From an uncultured Bacilli bacterium (GTDB taxonomy: Bacteria > Bacillota_I > Bacilli_A > RF39 > UBA660), in NCBI GenBank assembly GCA_944332505.1, contig CALVKC010000002.1:1-64000 (forward strand): 64,000 nucleotides of DNA, in the 5' to 3' direction. The notes under the pieces were generated by a model. It saw nothing but the letters and a program-made list of their open reading frames with translations, was not told the origin of the DNA and did no database searches. The position numbers were made by a program, and so were the translations under genes. Numbering within the stretch: position 1 is the first letter of the stretch; every line of letters begins with the position of its first letter. Positions 45,130 through 52,969 of this stretch are shown piece after piece.

Positions 45130-45336
45130 TATTATACTCCTTAAATAAGTTTGGGTGACAGGACTTTCACCTGTATCAAGTATATTGCTTTTATCGTGAA
45201 TTAAGTTTACTATACCACTAGTATTTTGAATTTTTTATATCTAGCTTATAAAGAATACTAGTTATGGTTTATCAGACTGCTCGTTTTTATAGTTATATTT
45301 CAGCCTTTAAACTACTGCCTAATTTTATCTTATATA
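45130..45336 (-). other. Structured non-coding stretch after the HNH gene
   Basis: No ORF. Nested pairing: ACTAGTAT with ATACTAGT (8 bp) enclosing TTTATA-AGCTAGA-TATAAA; a second hairpin ACAGG-TGAAAGT-CCTGT nearer the 63-residue gene. Could be a remnant of a mobile intron associated with the HNH gene or a leader RNA; I do not see a full group I core. Confidence 0.4.
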
Positions 45337-45753
45337 TTATATTTGGTTCATTTGCTTTTTCTTTCCATATTTACCAACACACTGTTTTGAACAAAAATGT
45401 AAATTAGCTATTGGTTTTTTATTTCTATTACAATTAGCATTATGTGTTTTTAATTGTAGTGCTGTTTTTATAAATCTCTTACCACAATTAGCACATACTA
45501 CTTCTGTATCATAATATTTTTTATATTTTTGATTATGTTCTGATTGATGATTACCTAATAATTTAATTTCTAAATTTTCTAATTCATTATTTAAAGGATT
45601 TCCATCTTTATGGTGTACTTGTTCATTAGGTAATAATTTTCTACCAATTGCTTGTTCTATGAGATATTTTGGGTAAGACATTACTTGCTTAGTCAATTTA
45701 TTATATACTCTTGTTCTACCATCTTTACAAATATAAATTGATATATTGCTTAT
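45337..45753 (-). CDS. HNH homing-type endonuclease, probable ATA start
   Basis: 138 residues if started at ATA 45753. The familiar N-terminus of this family (CKDGRTRVYNKLTKQVMSYP) begins upstream of the first TTG, and AGGAGG is 8 nt before ATA 45753, while no site precedes the in-frame TTG 45693. Catalytic region NEQVHHKDGNPLNNELENLE, then a C-terminal zinc knuckle (CANC, CSKQC). Sits 20 nt downstream of tRNA-Ser. Confidence 0.8.
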   Translation of the reverse strand: MSNISIYICKDGRTRVYNKLTKQVMSYPKYLIEQAIGRKLLPNEQVHHKDGNPLNNELENLEIKLLGNHQSEHNQKYKKYYDTEVVCANCGKRFIKTALQLKTHNANCNRNKKPIANLHFCSKQCVGKYGKKKQMNQI

Positions 45754-45773
45754 TATAATTACCTCCTATATTA

Positions 45774-45867
45774 TGGCGTTGAGAGAGGGATTTGAACCCT
45801 CGATAGCTTATTAAAACTATGCTTCCTTAGCAGGGAAGTGGTTTAAACCATACTCACCCATCTCAAC
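45774..45867 (-). tRNA. tRNA-Ser(GCU)
   Basis: Class II, acceptor GTTGAGA/TCTCAAC, anticodon loop CTGCTAA, long variable arm, T arm GAGGG-TTCAAAT-CCCTC, discriminator G and encoded CCA. Reads AGC/AGU. Confidence 0.92.
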
Positions 45868-45873
45868 ATATAT

Positions 45874-45969
45874 TATAGGCGAAATGTATCGAACATTTTT
45901 CTTACAGTTCCAACATTATCACGCTGAATTGAACAGCACAGGCTATATCTAGCAGTCCAAAACACCTAT
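45874..45969 (-). tRNA. tRNA-Leu(CAA), diverged
   Basis: Acceptor ATAGGTG/CGCCTAT, T arm AAATG-TTCGATA-CATTT, anticodon loop TTCAATT (CAA, reads UUG), long variable region as in Leu. The D arm is irregular and CCA is not encoded. Confidence 0.65.
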
Positions 45970-45974
45970 ATTTA

Positions 45975-46355
45975 TTATTTTTTAAATTTTTGTTTACTCA
46001 TCTCATCTTCAATTAATTTAATATCTTCTCGATACTCTAATGGTACAATAGAATAGTCTATACTTGCTTTGTCCCACTCAGCACCATAAGTAAATGCACT
46101 AAATATACCATTACCAAATACTGTTTGTGTGTATAATTCATTACCTATATCATTATCAGTAAGTAACATTAACATTAAAGTATAAAATTTATTGTGTATA
46201 TCTTTATTTAATACTTTCATATCTGTATCATATATATTTTTCTCTGGGTTACTATGTAAAGTTTCAATATAACCATTTCTATATACTATATGTGTTAATG
46301 CTTTGGCATATCTATCAGCAAAATCTCGCATTGTTTTAATATCATCTTTTCTCAT
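45975..46355 (-). CDS. Hypothetical protein
   Basis: 126 residues, helical; no family recognised. GAGGT precedes ATG 46355. Lies between tRNA genes. Confidence 0.55.
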   Translation of the reverse strand: MRKDDIKTMRDFADRYAKALTHIVYRNGYIETLHSNPEKNIYDTDMKVLNKDIHNKFYTLMLMLLTDNDIGNELYTQTVFGNGIFSAFTYGAEWDKASIDYSIVPLEYREDIKLIEDEMSKQKFKK

Positions 46356-46592
46356 TATATGACCTCATTTTTTTAATATCTTTAAAAAATATGGTGAGCC
46401 TCATAAACAACTAACTTTTGGCGCGGTAGAGTGGACATTACCTTCATATCACAGTCTTCTCGTGTATGGTCATAGTGATACATATCTACAAAGTTTTTAA
46501 TAAAATATTCCATACAAACTAATATCTTATTTTATTTTAGTTGATTTGTGTATAATTATTGTTATGAACCATATACACTTTGGCACTTTTTC
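46356..46592 (-). other. Intergenic stretch with hairpin and a doubtful small ORF
   Basis: A hairpin GTGTATA / TATACAC (46546-46576) follows the tRNA-like gene. An ORF of 43 codons (46382-46513) is open but has no ribosome site and uses codons rare elsewhere here (CCG, CGC), so I do not call it. Confidence 0.4.
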
Positions 46593-46667
46593 AGGGTATT
46601 GCTGGATTTGAACCAGTATCTCTATTACTAATCCTTCATAGAAATTTTACCATTAAACTATCTACCC
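46593..46667 (-). tRNA. tRNA-like gene with abnormal anticodon arm
   Basis: D arm GTTT-AATGGTA-AAAT and T arm CTGG-TTCAAAT-CCAG are normal; acceptor GGGTAGA/AATACCC has two mismatches. The best anticodon stem, TCTAT/ATAGA, encloses a 12-nt loop (GAAGGATTAGTA) instead of 7, so the isotype cannot be assigned. No CCA encoded. Confidence 0.5.
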
Positions 46668-46676
46668 ATATAAATT

Positions 46677-46714
46677 GTGGTTAGTGAAAAGCAGTATTAT
46701 TGAGCACTAACCAC
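46677..46714 (-). other. 5' hairpin of the tRNA transcript
   Basis: GTGGTTAGTG / CACTAACCAC, 10 bp perfect with an 18-nt loop, immediately downstream of the -10 box and upstream of the tRNA-like gene. Probably a stabilising or processing structure at the 5' end of the transcript. Confidence 0.6.
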
Positions 46715-46721
46715 TTAAATA

Positions 46722-46750
46722 ATTATAGCATAAATTTTAACACTTGTAAA
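46722..46750 (-). promoter_or_regulatory. Sigma-A-type promoter for the tRNA unit
   Basis: Minus strand TTTACA-17 bp-TATAAT with TGC before the -10; the -35 overlaps the end of the small membrane gene. Confidence 0.8.
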
Positions 46751-46910
46751 TAGTATATTTATTTTTACATTTATCTATTATATAATCAATTATACTAAAA
46801 ATAAGATTTATTGTTGCAATTATAAATACTACTAATATACCTATTGGAATTGCTAGTATGACACTTATAGTTACACCAATTACTATCAATATTTCTAATA
46901 TTGTTCCCAT
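46737..46910 (-). CDS. Small membrane protein
   Basis: 57 residues: two adjacent hydrophobic helices (about 4-45) and a short KCKNKYTIYKC tail. AGGAGG precedes ATG 46910. Unknown role. Confidence 0.6.
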   Translation of the reverse strand: MGTILEILIVIGVTISVILAIPIGILVVFIIATINLIFSIIDYIIDKCKNKYTIYKC

Positions 46911-46922
46911 TATATAATCCTC

Positions 46923-47243
46923 CTATTCTTCATTTTCATCTTCATCTTTTAATACTGCATATTGATTTGTAAATTGTTCATCTGTTACAACATTTACTAA
47001 ATTACCATCTAAATCCAATATAATGAATTTTGCTCTATATGGAATTTCAGTTTCTAAGGTAATTGTTGTATTCCATTTACTATCATCTGCTTTTTTAGTA
47101 CATACTATTTTTTGTACCTCATCACTTCTCATTTCAATTTTACAAGTTTCTTTATTTAAGTATTGTCCTAATAAATATAAACACTTTGCTTTATTATCTG
47201 TTGGAATTGCTATATATTCATTTGATTTTACAATTACTTTCAT
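46923..47243 (-). CDS. Hypothetical beta-rich protein
   Basis: 106 residues, beta-strand pattern and acidic end (KDEDENEE). AAAGGAG precedes ATG 47243. Overlaps the upstream gene's end by 26 nt. Confidence 0.55.
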   Translation of the reverse strand: MKVIVKSNEYIAIPTDNKAKCLYLLGQYLNKETCKIEMRSDEVQKIVCTKKADDSKWNTTITLETEIPYRAKFIILDLDGNLVNVVTDEQFTNQYAVLKDEDENEE

Positions 47244-47451
47244 AGTTTATATCTCCTTTATCATTTTTAAAATTCTCTATATTATGAAATGTAATATCTG
47301 AGTTATCACTAACTGTTATTGATGAACCATTATTACAATATGGACATTCTGTTACAGTAGGGCTGAATACTTTACCACAATTAGGGCAAGTCCAACCTAA
47401 ATTATTACTTCTCATTTGGTAAAAATGGGTTTCCCCTGTACAATTAATCAT
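47218..47451 (-). CDS. Zinc-ribbon protein
   Basis: 77 residues from ATG 47451 with AGGTGG upstream. Contains CPNCGKVFSPTVTECPYC, a classical zinc ribbon. Ends in TGA, rare as a stop in this window. Unknown target. Confidence 0.6.
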   Translation of the reverse strand: MINCTGETHFYQMRSNNLGWTCPNCGKVFSPTVTECPYCNNGSSITVSDNSDITFHNIENFKNDKGDINYESNCKIK

Positions 47452-47469
47452 TTTGTTTGTCACCACCTA

Positions 47470-48360
47470 TTAATTAAGATTAAATATACTTGATATATCA
47501 CTACCAGTCATTGTTGTAGGTAGAGTTCCATTCCATTTTTCAATTAGTTTTTGTTGTATTTCTAGTCTTTTTAATTCTAATGTTTTATCAGTAATTTCAG
47601 CATTTTGTTGTTTCATTACTTCTGCTTCTGCTTTTGCATTTTCTATTTTCTTTTCATTTTCTACTTTTGCTTTTTCTAATTCATATTGTGCTTTTTGCGT
47701 TTCCTGCTCTACTATTTGTTTTTGTTCCACAGCTTGGTCAAACTCTGGACTAAATGATAGGTCTAAAATGTTTAATGAAGTTAAAGTAATTCCACTATTT
47801 TGTAGTTTATTATATAATGCTTCTAGTGCAAATGCAGATACCTCATTTCTTTTAGTAATAAGTTCTTCTGCTGTATAATTAGCAATAGTTGCTTTCATAG
47901 CTTCTTGTATTGCTGGTTCTACTATAATTGTTTTATAATCTACACCAACTTCTCTATAAAGGGAATTTGCTGTATCTTTTGTAATATTATAGTTTATTGC
48001 TACTTTAAAATTTGATATTTTTTGTAAATCTTTTGAACTTGCTTCCATTGTATATTCAGTTTTTTGTGTACGACAATCCATAAGAACTATTTTTTCAATA
48101 AATGGAATTTTTAAATTTAATCCTTCATTTAACATAGTGTCTTGTACTTGACCAAAGCGAGTTTTAACACCTATAAATCCTGTTGGTATAGATTTAAAAG
48201 AATTAAAAAATGCTATAATAATAAATATTCCAATTATAACTAATATTCCTATTTTTGTGCCTTTTGCAATATAGTGTCTAGTTAATAACTCTTGTTGGTC
48301 TGTGTAATTTAATTTATCAAATTCTTCTTGTGTATAGTCTTTTAATTTTTTCTTTTTCAT
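47470..48360 (-). CDS. SPFH/prohibitin-domain membrane protein
   Basis: 296 residues. One transmembrane helix (about 37-53) then the SPFH core (IPTGFIGVKTRFGQV, LNEGLNLKIPFIEKIV, AIQEAMKATIANYTAEELI) and a long coiled coil (about 210-270). Prohibitin-like proteins form membrane rings; in phages their role is uncertain. AAAGGAG precedes ATG 48360. Confidence 0.9.
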   Translation of the reverse strand: MKKKKLKDYTQEEFDKLNYTDQQELLTRHYIAKGTKIGILVIIGIFIIIAFFNSFKSIPTGFIGVKTRFGQVQDTMLNEGLNLKIPFIEKIVLMDCRTQKTEYTMEASSKDLQKISNFKVAINYNITKDTANSLYREVGVDYKTIIVEPAIQEAMKATIANYTAEELITKRNEVSAFALEALYNKLQNSGITLTSLNILDLSFSPEFDQAVEQKQIVEQETQKAQYELEKAKVENEKKIENAKAEAEVMKQQNAEITDKTLELKRLEIQQKLIEKWNGTLPTTMTGSDISSIFNLN

Positions 48361-48412
48361 AATTAATCTACTCCTTTCTTTTTATAATTTTATATAATTA
48401 TTAAATTATAAA

Positions 48413-48679
48413 CTATCTTATACTATATTTTTCTTTTACTGCTTTAATAGTATCTTTATTTTCCCAATTTATACGAAGTATTCTATATCTACCATCATTA
48501 GATGATATTACCAAATCATCATCATATTGTCTTTTAATATCACTCATTCTTGCACTAGCTTCATAACCTACAAAATATGGACTAGACTGAAAATCACTAG
48601 CATACCACCAAATTTTATCAGGATTATGTAACATTGCTGTCAATATTGTTTTTATTTGTGTTTTTTCATCTTGCCTCAT
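48413..48679 (-). CDS. Hypothetical protein
   Basis: 88 residues. WWYASDFQSSPYFVGYEASARMSDI followed by GRYRILRINWENK reads like a small winged-helix-type domain; no firm family. AAGGTG precedes ATG 48679. Confidence 0.5.
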   Translation of the reverse strand: MRQDEKTQIKTILTAMLHNPDKIWWYASDFQSSPYFVGYEASARMSDIKRQYDDDLVISSNDGRYRILRINWENKDTIKAVKEKYSIR

Positions 48680-48702
48680 TATTACACCTTACTTTCTATA
48701 TA

Positions 48703-48957
48703 TTATTTTTTGGAATTTTGTAGAAATTGTTTTTCAACATATTCTACATTTTTATCAATTTCTTTTTTATTTATTGGATTATCAATATTACCCTCTGTAA
48801 TATTTTCTACAATATTTAATATGGTCATTGTAGTAACTATACCCATTGGAACACCACTATTAATCATATCATAAGCCTCTTTATATTCTTTTGGTATTAA
48901 TTCATCTAAATGTTTTACTCTATACCATTTATACTTTAAAAATCTTTTAATAATCAT
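48703..48957 (-). CDS. Hypothetical protein
   Basis: 84 residues, basic N-terminus (MIIKRFLKYKWYRVKHLDE). Starts one codon after the upstream stop. No family recognised. Confidence 0.5.
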   Translation of the reverse strand: MIIKRFLKYKWYRVKHLDELIPKEYKEAYDMINSGVPMGIVTTMTILNIVENITEGNIDNPINKKEIDKNVEYVEKQFLQNSKK

Positions 48958-49209
48958 TTATATGTCATCTCCAAACTCTATCTCATCTGCACATTCATTA
49001 CATAATCCACTATTAGTCATATATTCATAATAAGATATTTCTTGGCAACACCTATCACAATATTTTTCTGTTTCACATTCAGGGCAGATACCAAATGGGT
49101 CTTTATTTTTACCTATAAATTCTTTACCACAATATAAACAGTGTTTAGAATATGTATTTTCTTCTTGTTTTTGTTTACGTCTTAATTTAGCCTCATAATC
49201 ATCTATCAT
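48958..49209 (-). CDS. Multi-zinc-knuckle protein
   Basis: 83 residues with three Cys pairs: CLYC, CPEC, CDRC and CNEC, separated by short loops; probably binds two zinc ions. GAGGT precedes ATG 49209. Confidence 0.6.
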   Translation of the reverse strand: MIDDYEAKLRRKQKQEENTYSKHCLYCGKEFIGKNKDPFGICPECETEKYCDRCCQEISYYEYMTNSGLCNECADEIEFGDDI

Positions 49210-49312
49210 TTTTACCTCTTTTCTTTCTATATTCTATATACTTTTGAATTATATAATCTAATATAGAACCAAATATTATAGAAATTACTAATATTATAAG
49301 TATTTCCCACAT
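49199..49312 (-). CDS. Possible small membrane protein without ribosome site
   Basis: 37 residues (MWEILIILVISIIFGSIL, then a basic tail). Its ATG is only 4 nt after the -10 box of an extended -10 promoter, so the message would be nearly leaderless. Weakly supported. Confidence 0.35.
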   Translation of the reverse strand: MWEILIILVISIIFGSILDYIIQKYIEYRKKRGKNDR

Positions 49313-49327
49313 TATACTATATCACCT
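49313..49327 (-). promoter_or_regulatory. Extended -10 promoter
   Basis: Minus strand AGGTGATATAGTATA, identical over 15 nt to the site at 43281-43295. Confidence 0.6.
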
Positions 49328-49600
49328 CTAATTATTATCTAATTTAAAATATTCTATTATTTCATCTCCAAATTTATTATTTTTATTATCATTATATAAT
49401 TTAACAATTTCATCATAACTTGATAATCGTTCTCCAAATATTGTACCACAACCACAAGCACCATCAAATGTTACAATTCCATTATAAAAATAATACCCAT
49501 AAGGCTCATTACAAATAGAACACCTAAATGGGTACCAGGCTGTTATATTATTTTTTAATATGGCATTTTTAATATCATCACTTGTTATATTTTTTATCAT
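49328..49600 (-). CDS. Zinc-binding hypothetical protein
   Basis: 90 residues with CSIC and CGCG pairs around YGYYFYNGIVTFDGA. GTAGGT precedes ATG 49600. No family recognised. Confidence 0.55.
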   Translation of the reverse strand: MIKNITSDDIKNAILKNNITAWYPFRCSICNEPYGYYFYNGIVTFDGACGCGTIFGERLSSYDEIVKLYNDNKNNKFGDEIIEYFKLDNN

Positions 49601-49609
49601 AATTAATAC

Positions 49610-50089
49610 CTACTTTCTTTCTTCTGGCTCACCACAGAATATACATACATATTCACCACAACTATCAGTAGTATATATACACCTACCAATTGGACTTAAA
49701 TTACAATCCCAATGTTCACCATCATATGTTGGTCCTTCAAAATCTATTTTGTTTATAAGCATATGTTCATATTTAATTTCTTTACGTTTACAACTATCAA
49801 ATAATTCTTCTGCTTTTCTAGTTGATGATTTAAGCATAGATACTGCCATTTTTTCATCTTCATCTAATTCATATTTATATTTTGTTTCAATATTTTGTGG
49901 TAATGGTTTCATAGGTTGTAATGCCCTTGAACTATATTTTGGTTTTACAGTACCATCTTTTCTAAGAATTTGATTATGATATTCAAATAAATTATATGAT
50001 TGAATACCTAGACTTTCATAATATTTTTCTTCTTCATTTGTAACATTTGCATTAAATACTTTAACTTCTACCTTTTTCACTTCTATCAT
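49610..50089 (-). CDS. Zinc-binding hypothetical protein
   Basis: 159 residues from ATG 50089 (AAAGG upstream); the open frame runs back into tRNA-Phe and that part is not coding. C-terminal CNLSPIGRC and CIFC pairs. No family recognised. Confidence 0.55.
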   Translation of the reverse strand: MIEVKKVEVKVFNANVTNEEEKYYESLGIQSYNLFEYHNQILRKDGTVKPKYSSRALQPMKPLPQNIETKYKYELDEDEKMAVSMLKSSTRKAEELFDSCKRKEIKYEHMLINKIDFEGPTYDGEHWDCNLSPIGRCIYTTDSCGEYVCIFCGEPEERK

Positions 50090-50109
50090 ATTTACCTTTC
50101 TATACAACT

Positions 50110-50185
50110 TGGTGGCCTGAAATGGAATTGAACCATTGACACAGGGATTTTCAGTCCCTTGCTCTACCAACTGAGCTATCAAGCC
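50110..50185 (-). tRNA. tRNA-Phe(GAA)
   Basis: Acceptor GGCTTGA/TCAGGCC, D arm GCTC/GAGC, anticodon loop CTGAAAA, discriminator A and encoded CCA. Confidence 0.93.
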
Positions 50186-50192
50186 ATATAAT

Positions 50193-50267
50193 TGGCTCGG
50201 GAAACTAGGCTCGAACTAATAATACAGCAGTCAAAGTGCTGTGTGATACCAATTTCACCATTCCCGA
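50193..50267 (-). tRNA. tRNA-Gln(UUG)
   Basis: Acceptor TCGGGAA/TTCCCGA, anticodon loop CTTTGAC, discriminator G and encoded CCA. Confidence 0.92.
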
Positions 50268-50275
50268 ATATAAAG

Positions 50276-50391
50276 GCCTAAATACTGGGTTCTAACCAGT
50301 GCCTGGAAAGACTTTCAATAATATAATAAATATTAACCTAATTTCTTTATTATTTACTAGCCAATCCTGTGCTCCCTTACACCAATTCAAG
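50276..50391 (-). tRNA. tRNA-like gene with about 44 extra nt in the anticodon region
   Basis: Acceptor CTTGAAT/ATTTAGG (all pairs, two wobbles), D arm GTGT-AAGGGA-GCAC and T stem ACTGG/CCAGT flank 66 nt where 22 are expected. The extra AT-rich sequence can form its own weak stem. T loop TTAGAAC lacks the usual C56. Either intron-containing or decayed; isotype not assignable. Confidence 0.45.
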
Positions 50392-50396
50392 ATATA

Positions 50397-50472
50397 TGGG
50401 GTGGGTACAGAGATTTGAACTCTACCTTACAGTGCCACAAACTGTCGTGCTAACCCCTAACACTATACCCAC
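50397..50472 (-). tRNA. tRNA-His(GUG)
   Basis: Acceptor GTGGGTA/TACCCAC, anticodon stem-loop ACAGT-TTGTGGC-ACTGT, discriminator C and encoded CCA. Confidence 0.92.
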
Positions 50473-50541
50473 AAATATTATAATTCATTTATACTAAATT
50501 ATAATATTTCTAGGTATAATAACTAATATACCTAAATGTAT

Positions 50542-50754
50542 TTATGTTCTTTTTATAGTGTAGTTTAAATTATCATTATTATTATCTAATAACATTTGTA
50601 AATCTTTTATGAGCATTTCAATATCAGATTTAGTTATATGTAAATGTGAAAATCTAGTATCACCCATACCTTTTATATTTAAGTATATAACATTTTTATC
50701 GGTACAATTTCCCATTTCCCATATACTTTTTTTATAATTATCTACATTATTCAT
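50542..50754 (-). CDS. Small hypothetical protein
   Basis: 70 residues, no family recognised. Starts inside the end of the 48-residue gene (8-nt overlap). Confidence 0.5.
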   Translation of the reverse strand: MNNVDNYKKSIWEMGNCTDKNVIYLNIKGMGDTRFSHLHITKSDIEMLIKDLQMLLDNNNDNLNYTIKRT

Positions 50755-50893
50755 TTCTAGTTACCCCATTTTCTAACTTTTCTAAATAAAATAATCTTAG
50801 TATATCAATAGGTACTTCTTCTAATGAGCATTGTCTATAATACTCTAATGTATCTATTGTTTGTCTTGATACTTTTTCATCAAATATAGTCAT
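50747..50893 (-). CDS. Small hypothetical protein
   Basis: 48 residues, MTIFDEKVSRQTIDTLEYYR then an acidic helix. AGGTGA precedes ATG 50893. In a tight run with its neighbours. Confidence 0.55.
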   Translation of the reverse strand: MTIFDEKVSRQTIDTLEYYRQCSLEEVPIDILRLFYLEKLENGVTRNE

Positions 50894-50895
50894 TA

Positions 50896-51054
50896 TTATT
50901 CACCTACTTCATTACAACTATTACATTCAGGACACCTTACTTCTTTGACACCATCATATTTCATTATATCAGTACGTGTATAAGAAAATTTACAATAACA
51001 AGTTGAACAAATTGTTTCGTGATAAGTATTACCGTGTTCTATGACATTTATCAT
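50896..51054 (-). CDS. Small zinc-binding protein
   Basis: 52 residues with CSTCYC and CPECNSC, a two-knuckle zinc site. AAAGGAGG precedes ATG 51054. Confidence 0.6.
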   Translation of the reverse strand: MINVIEHGNTYHETICSTCYCKFSYTRTDIMKYDGVKEVRCPECNSCNEVGE

Positions 51055-51056
51055 AA

Positions 51057-51452
51057 TTATTCCTCCTTTAAATCAGTATTACCTATAATATATAATCTAT
51101 ATAGTGCACTTAAATTTTCTTTGAAAAATTCACTTGCCATAATATCTATAAATATATTATTATATAAGTCTTTTATTTCATTTTTCACATTAAATGCCAT
51201 TAGGTTATATAAATTTGCTAATTTATAATACAAATCATTATTTTTTGGAAATTGATTTATAGTCCATATAACTAATCCAAATGTTTCTTCTGACACACTT
51301 TCAAATTCTGATATTAAATAATCCCATAATGTTTTACCACAAAATCCATCTCTATGATTTTTTAAAAATTCTTGTGTTTCACTTGTAAACCAAGTATCTA
51401 ATATATTTTGTGAATTAACTATTTTATTTTCTAAATTTTCATTTTTGTTCAT
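51057..51452 (-). CDS. Hypothetical helical protein
   Basis: 131 residues, all-helical; no family recognised. AGAGG about 12 nt before ATG 51452. A structured non-coding region lies directly upstream. Confidence 0.55.
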   Translation of the reverse strand: MNKNENLENKIVNSQNILDTWFTSETQEFLKNHRDGFCGKTLWDYLISEFESVSEETFGLVIWTINQFPKNNDLYYKLANLYNLMAFNVKNEIKDLYNNIFIDIMASEFFKENLSALYRLYIIGNTDLKEE

Positions 51453-51745
51453 ATATCTTACAAACCTCTTTAATTAAATTTTGTGTGTCTTTCCACACCG
51501 TCACCTTTCACATTTTGTGTACTTCTTGCCTTTCGGAAAGGTTTAGGACTATCACAAAGTTGCTGTGTACACTTAACCTATGGAAATATACTGCTTTCAC
51601 CATAGATAGGGTCATATTTCAGCAGAACCTAAAACTGGTCCGGAGTATCTTATATCGGTGTCAAATATTATGTGTTTCTTCATCAATTACATAGGAACAT
51701 AACTAGTATATGCACTATATTGTAATCAATATAACCGAACTCCGG
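51453..51745 (-). ncRNA. Candidate structured RNA downstream of tRNA-Trp
   Basis: No credible ORF in nearly 300 nt. On the minus strand CCGGAGT (51737-51743 side) pairs with ACTCCGG about 100 nt on, with TCGGT/ACCGA inside; then CCTAT-CTATGG with CCATAGG, GTGTAC with GTACAC, CCTTTCCGAAAGG and GTGTG-GAAAGA-CACAC. This is far more GC-rich pairing than surrounding spacers. Large ornate RNAs next to phage tRNA arrays (GOLLD, ROOL) are known, but I cannot match it to either. Confidence 0.5.
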
Positions 51746-51820
51746 TGGCAGGAGCACTAGGATTTGAACCCAGACAAACAGTTTTGGAGACTGTGGTGCT
51801 ACCATTAACACTATACTCCT
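51746..51820 (-). tRNA. tRNA-Trp(CCA)
   Basis: Acceptor AGGAGTA/TGCTCCT, D arm GTGT/GCAC, anticodon loop CTCCAAA, discriminator G and encoded CCA. Confidence 0.93.
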
Positions 51821-52144
51821 ATATAAATAATCTATATATGATTATATAAATATAAAATAATATATCAATTTCTACTCTTTTCCAGAAGTATTTATATGGG
51901 TCTCAACACATAAACACCAGATTTTTATAAATGTATATTCATAAATTATAAATATCTTCATAGATGACTACATATAGTAAATAATCTTTATTAAATCCGG
52001 CAAAATTTTATACATAATTATCTAACTATATGTTGGATTGGTATAAGATATTACCACAGTCATATAACTAATATATTATTAGCCATATATTTATATAATT
52101 TCGGAACATATATAGATTATATTACAAACCCCAAATTTAGGGTA
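51821..52144 (-). other. Non-coding stretch between tRNA-Trp and tRNA-Tyr
   Basis: 324 nt without a supported gene. AT-rich, with short GC islands (TTTGCCGGAT, TGGAAAAGAG) and CCCTAAATTTGGGG just after tRNA-Tyr. A 29-codon ORF is present without a ribosome site. May belong to the same RNA as the preceding candidate. Confidence 0.4.
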
Positions 52145-52230
52145 TGGTGGGTAGTGATGGATTTGAACCACCGTACTCAAATGAGAACAGATTTACAGTC
52201 TGCCGCTTTTAACCACTCAGCCAACTACCC
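52145..52230 (-). tRNA. tRNA-Tyr(GUA)
   Basis: Class II with acceptor GGGTAGT/ACTACCC, anticodon loop CTGTAAA, variable arm, discriminator A and encoded CCA. Confidence 0.93.
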
Positions 52231-52479
52231 ATATATGTGGAATAAAATTATCGTTATTATCATTACACCCTATACCAAATGTTTATTGAAGTGCACTGCT
52301 CACACATTTGCTGCACTGGTTAATTCCAGAGGTATGTTATTTTAAAGTCTTTTATTTTAACTTGGCCAAAACTTCATCATCAAATAATTTTATTCTAAAT
52401 TCACTTTCCCCTCTAAATATTTACATTAGGCGGTTTAGTGAGAAACTTCTCCAATGGGTTTGATTAGTTTTCCTTCTAA
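52231..52479 (-). other. Non-coding stretch between tRNA-Tyr and tRNA-Asn
   Basis: No supported gene. Contains a hairpin CTGG-AATTAA-CCAG and an adjacent GTGCA / TGCAC stem on the minus strand; otherwise AT-rich. Confidence 0.4.
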
Positions 52480-52556
52480 TGGCTGATAGGGAGAGGCTCG
52501 AACTCTCGACCCCTAGTTTAACAGACTAGTGCTACTACCAACTGAGCTACCTATCA
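52480..52556 (-). tRNA. tRNA-Asn(GUU)
   Basis: Acceptor TGATAGG/CCTATCA, anticodon stem-loop CTAGT-CTGTTAA-ACTAG, T arm GAGAG/CTCTC, discriminator G and encoded CCA. Its 5' end overlaps the last 10 nt of the upstream coding gene. Confidence 0.92.
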
Positions 52557-52969
52557 ATTTTTAACATTTTCTTGGCTTCATATTGTTCTAAATAACAAAC
52601 ATTTTTCATCTGATTATTTTTTGGTTTAGTTAATCTTAACTTTTTCCAAGTATTTATATCATTTACAGGTATAACATAGCAATTATCATTATAAAATGTT
52701 GCAAAATAATCAATTTCTTTATCGGTATATGAATGATTACATATTTTGCCATTTTGTTTATTACTACTTCTACCATTCAATAAAATACTAGTTTTATCAG
52801 CTGAAAGTATAGGGTATTTGCATTGTATTCTTAAAAATTTATCATCTAAATGTAATACAAAGTCATATCTATTACAGTCTCCATATGGTGTTAATACTGT
52901 CAATCCTAATTTCATAAAATATAACATACAAGACATTTCTATGATATTACCTTTTTGTTTACTATTCAA
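52547..52969 (-). CDS. PD-(D/E)XK endonuclease of the intron-associated type
   Basis: 140 residues. GNIIEMSCMLYFMKLG, NRYDFVLHLDDKFLRIQCKY and IDYFATFYNDNCYVIP follow the PDDEXK_5 layout (E, D, QxK catalytic positions), a family that includes homing enzymes acting at tRNA genes. TTG start at 52969 with GAGGT upstream. Its stop codon lies inside tRNA-Asn, suggesting a selfish element placed against its target. Confidence 0.75.
   Translation of the reverse strand: MNSKQKGNIIEMSCMLYFMKLGLTVLTPYGDCNRYDFVLHLDDKFLRIQCKYPILSADKTSILLNGRSSNKQNGKICNHSYTDKEIDYFATFYNDNCYVIPVNDINTWKKLRLTKPKNNQMKNVCYLEQYEAKKMLKIDR

Noticed and set aside
45130..45970. Group I intron interrupting a tRNA, with the HNH gene inside
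   Set aside because: Both flanking tRNAs (Ser, Leu) are complete, and I do not find the P/Q/R/S core elements.
46382..46513. 43-codon ORF
   Set aside because: No ribosome site and several codons rare in this genome; too weak to call.
51485..52345. Plus-strand ORFs of 60-70 codons around the tRNAs
   Set aside because: They run across tRNA genes or structured RNA and lack ribosome sites.
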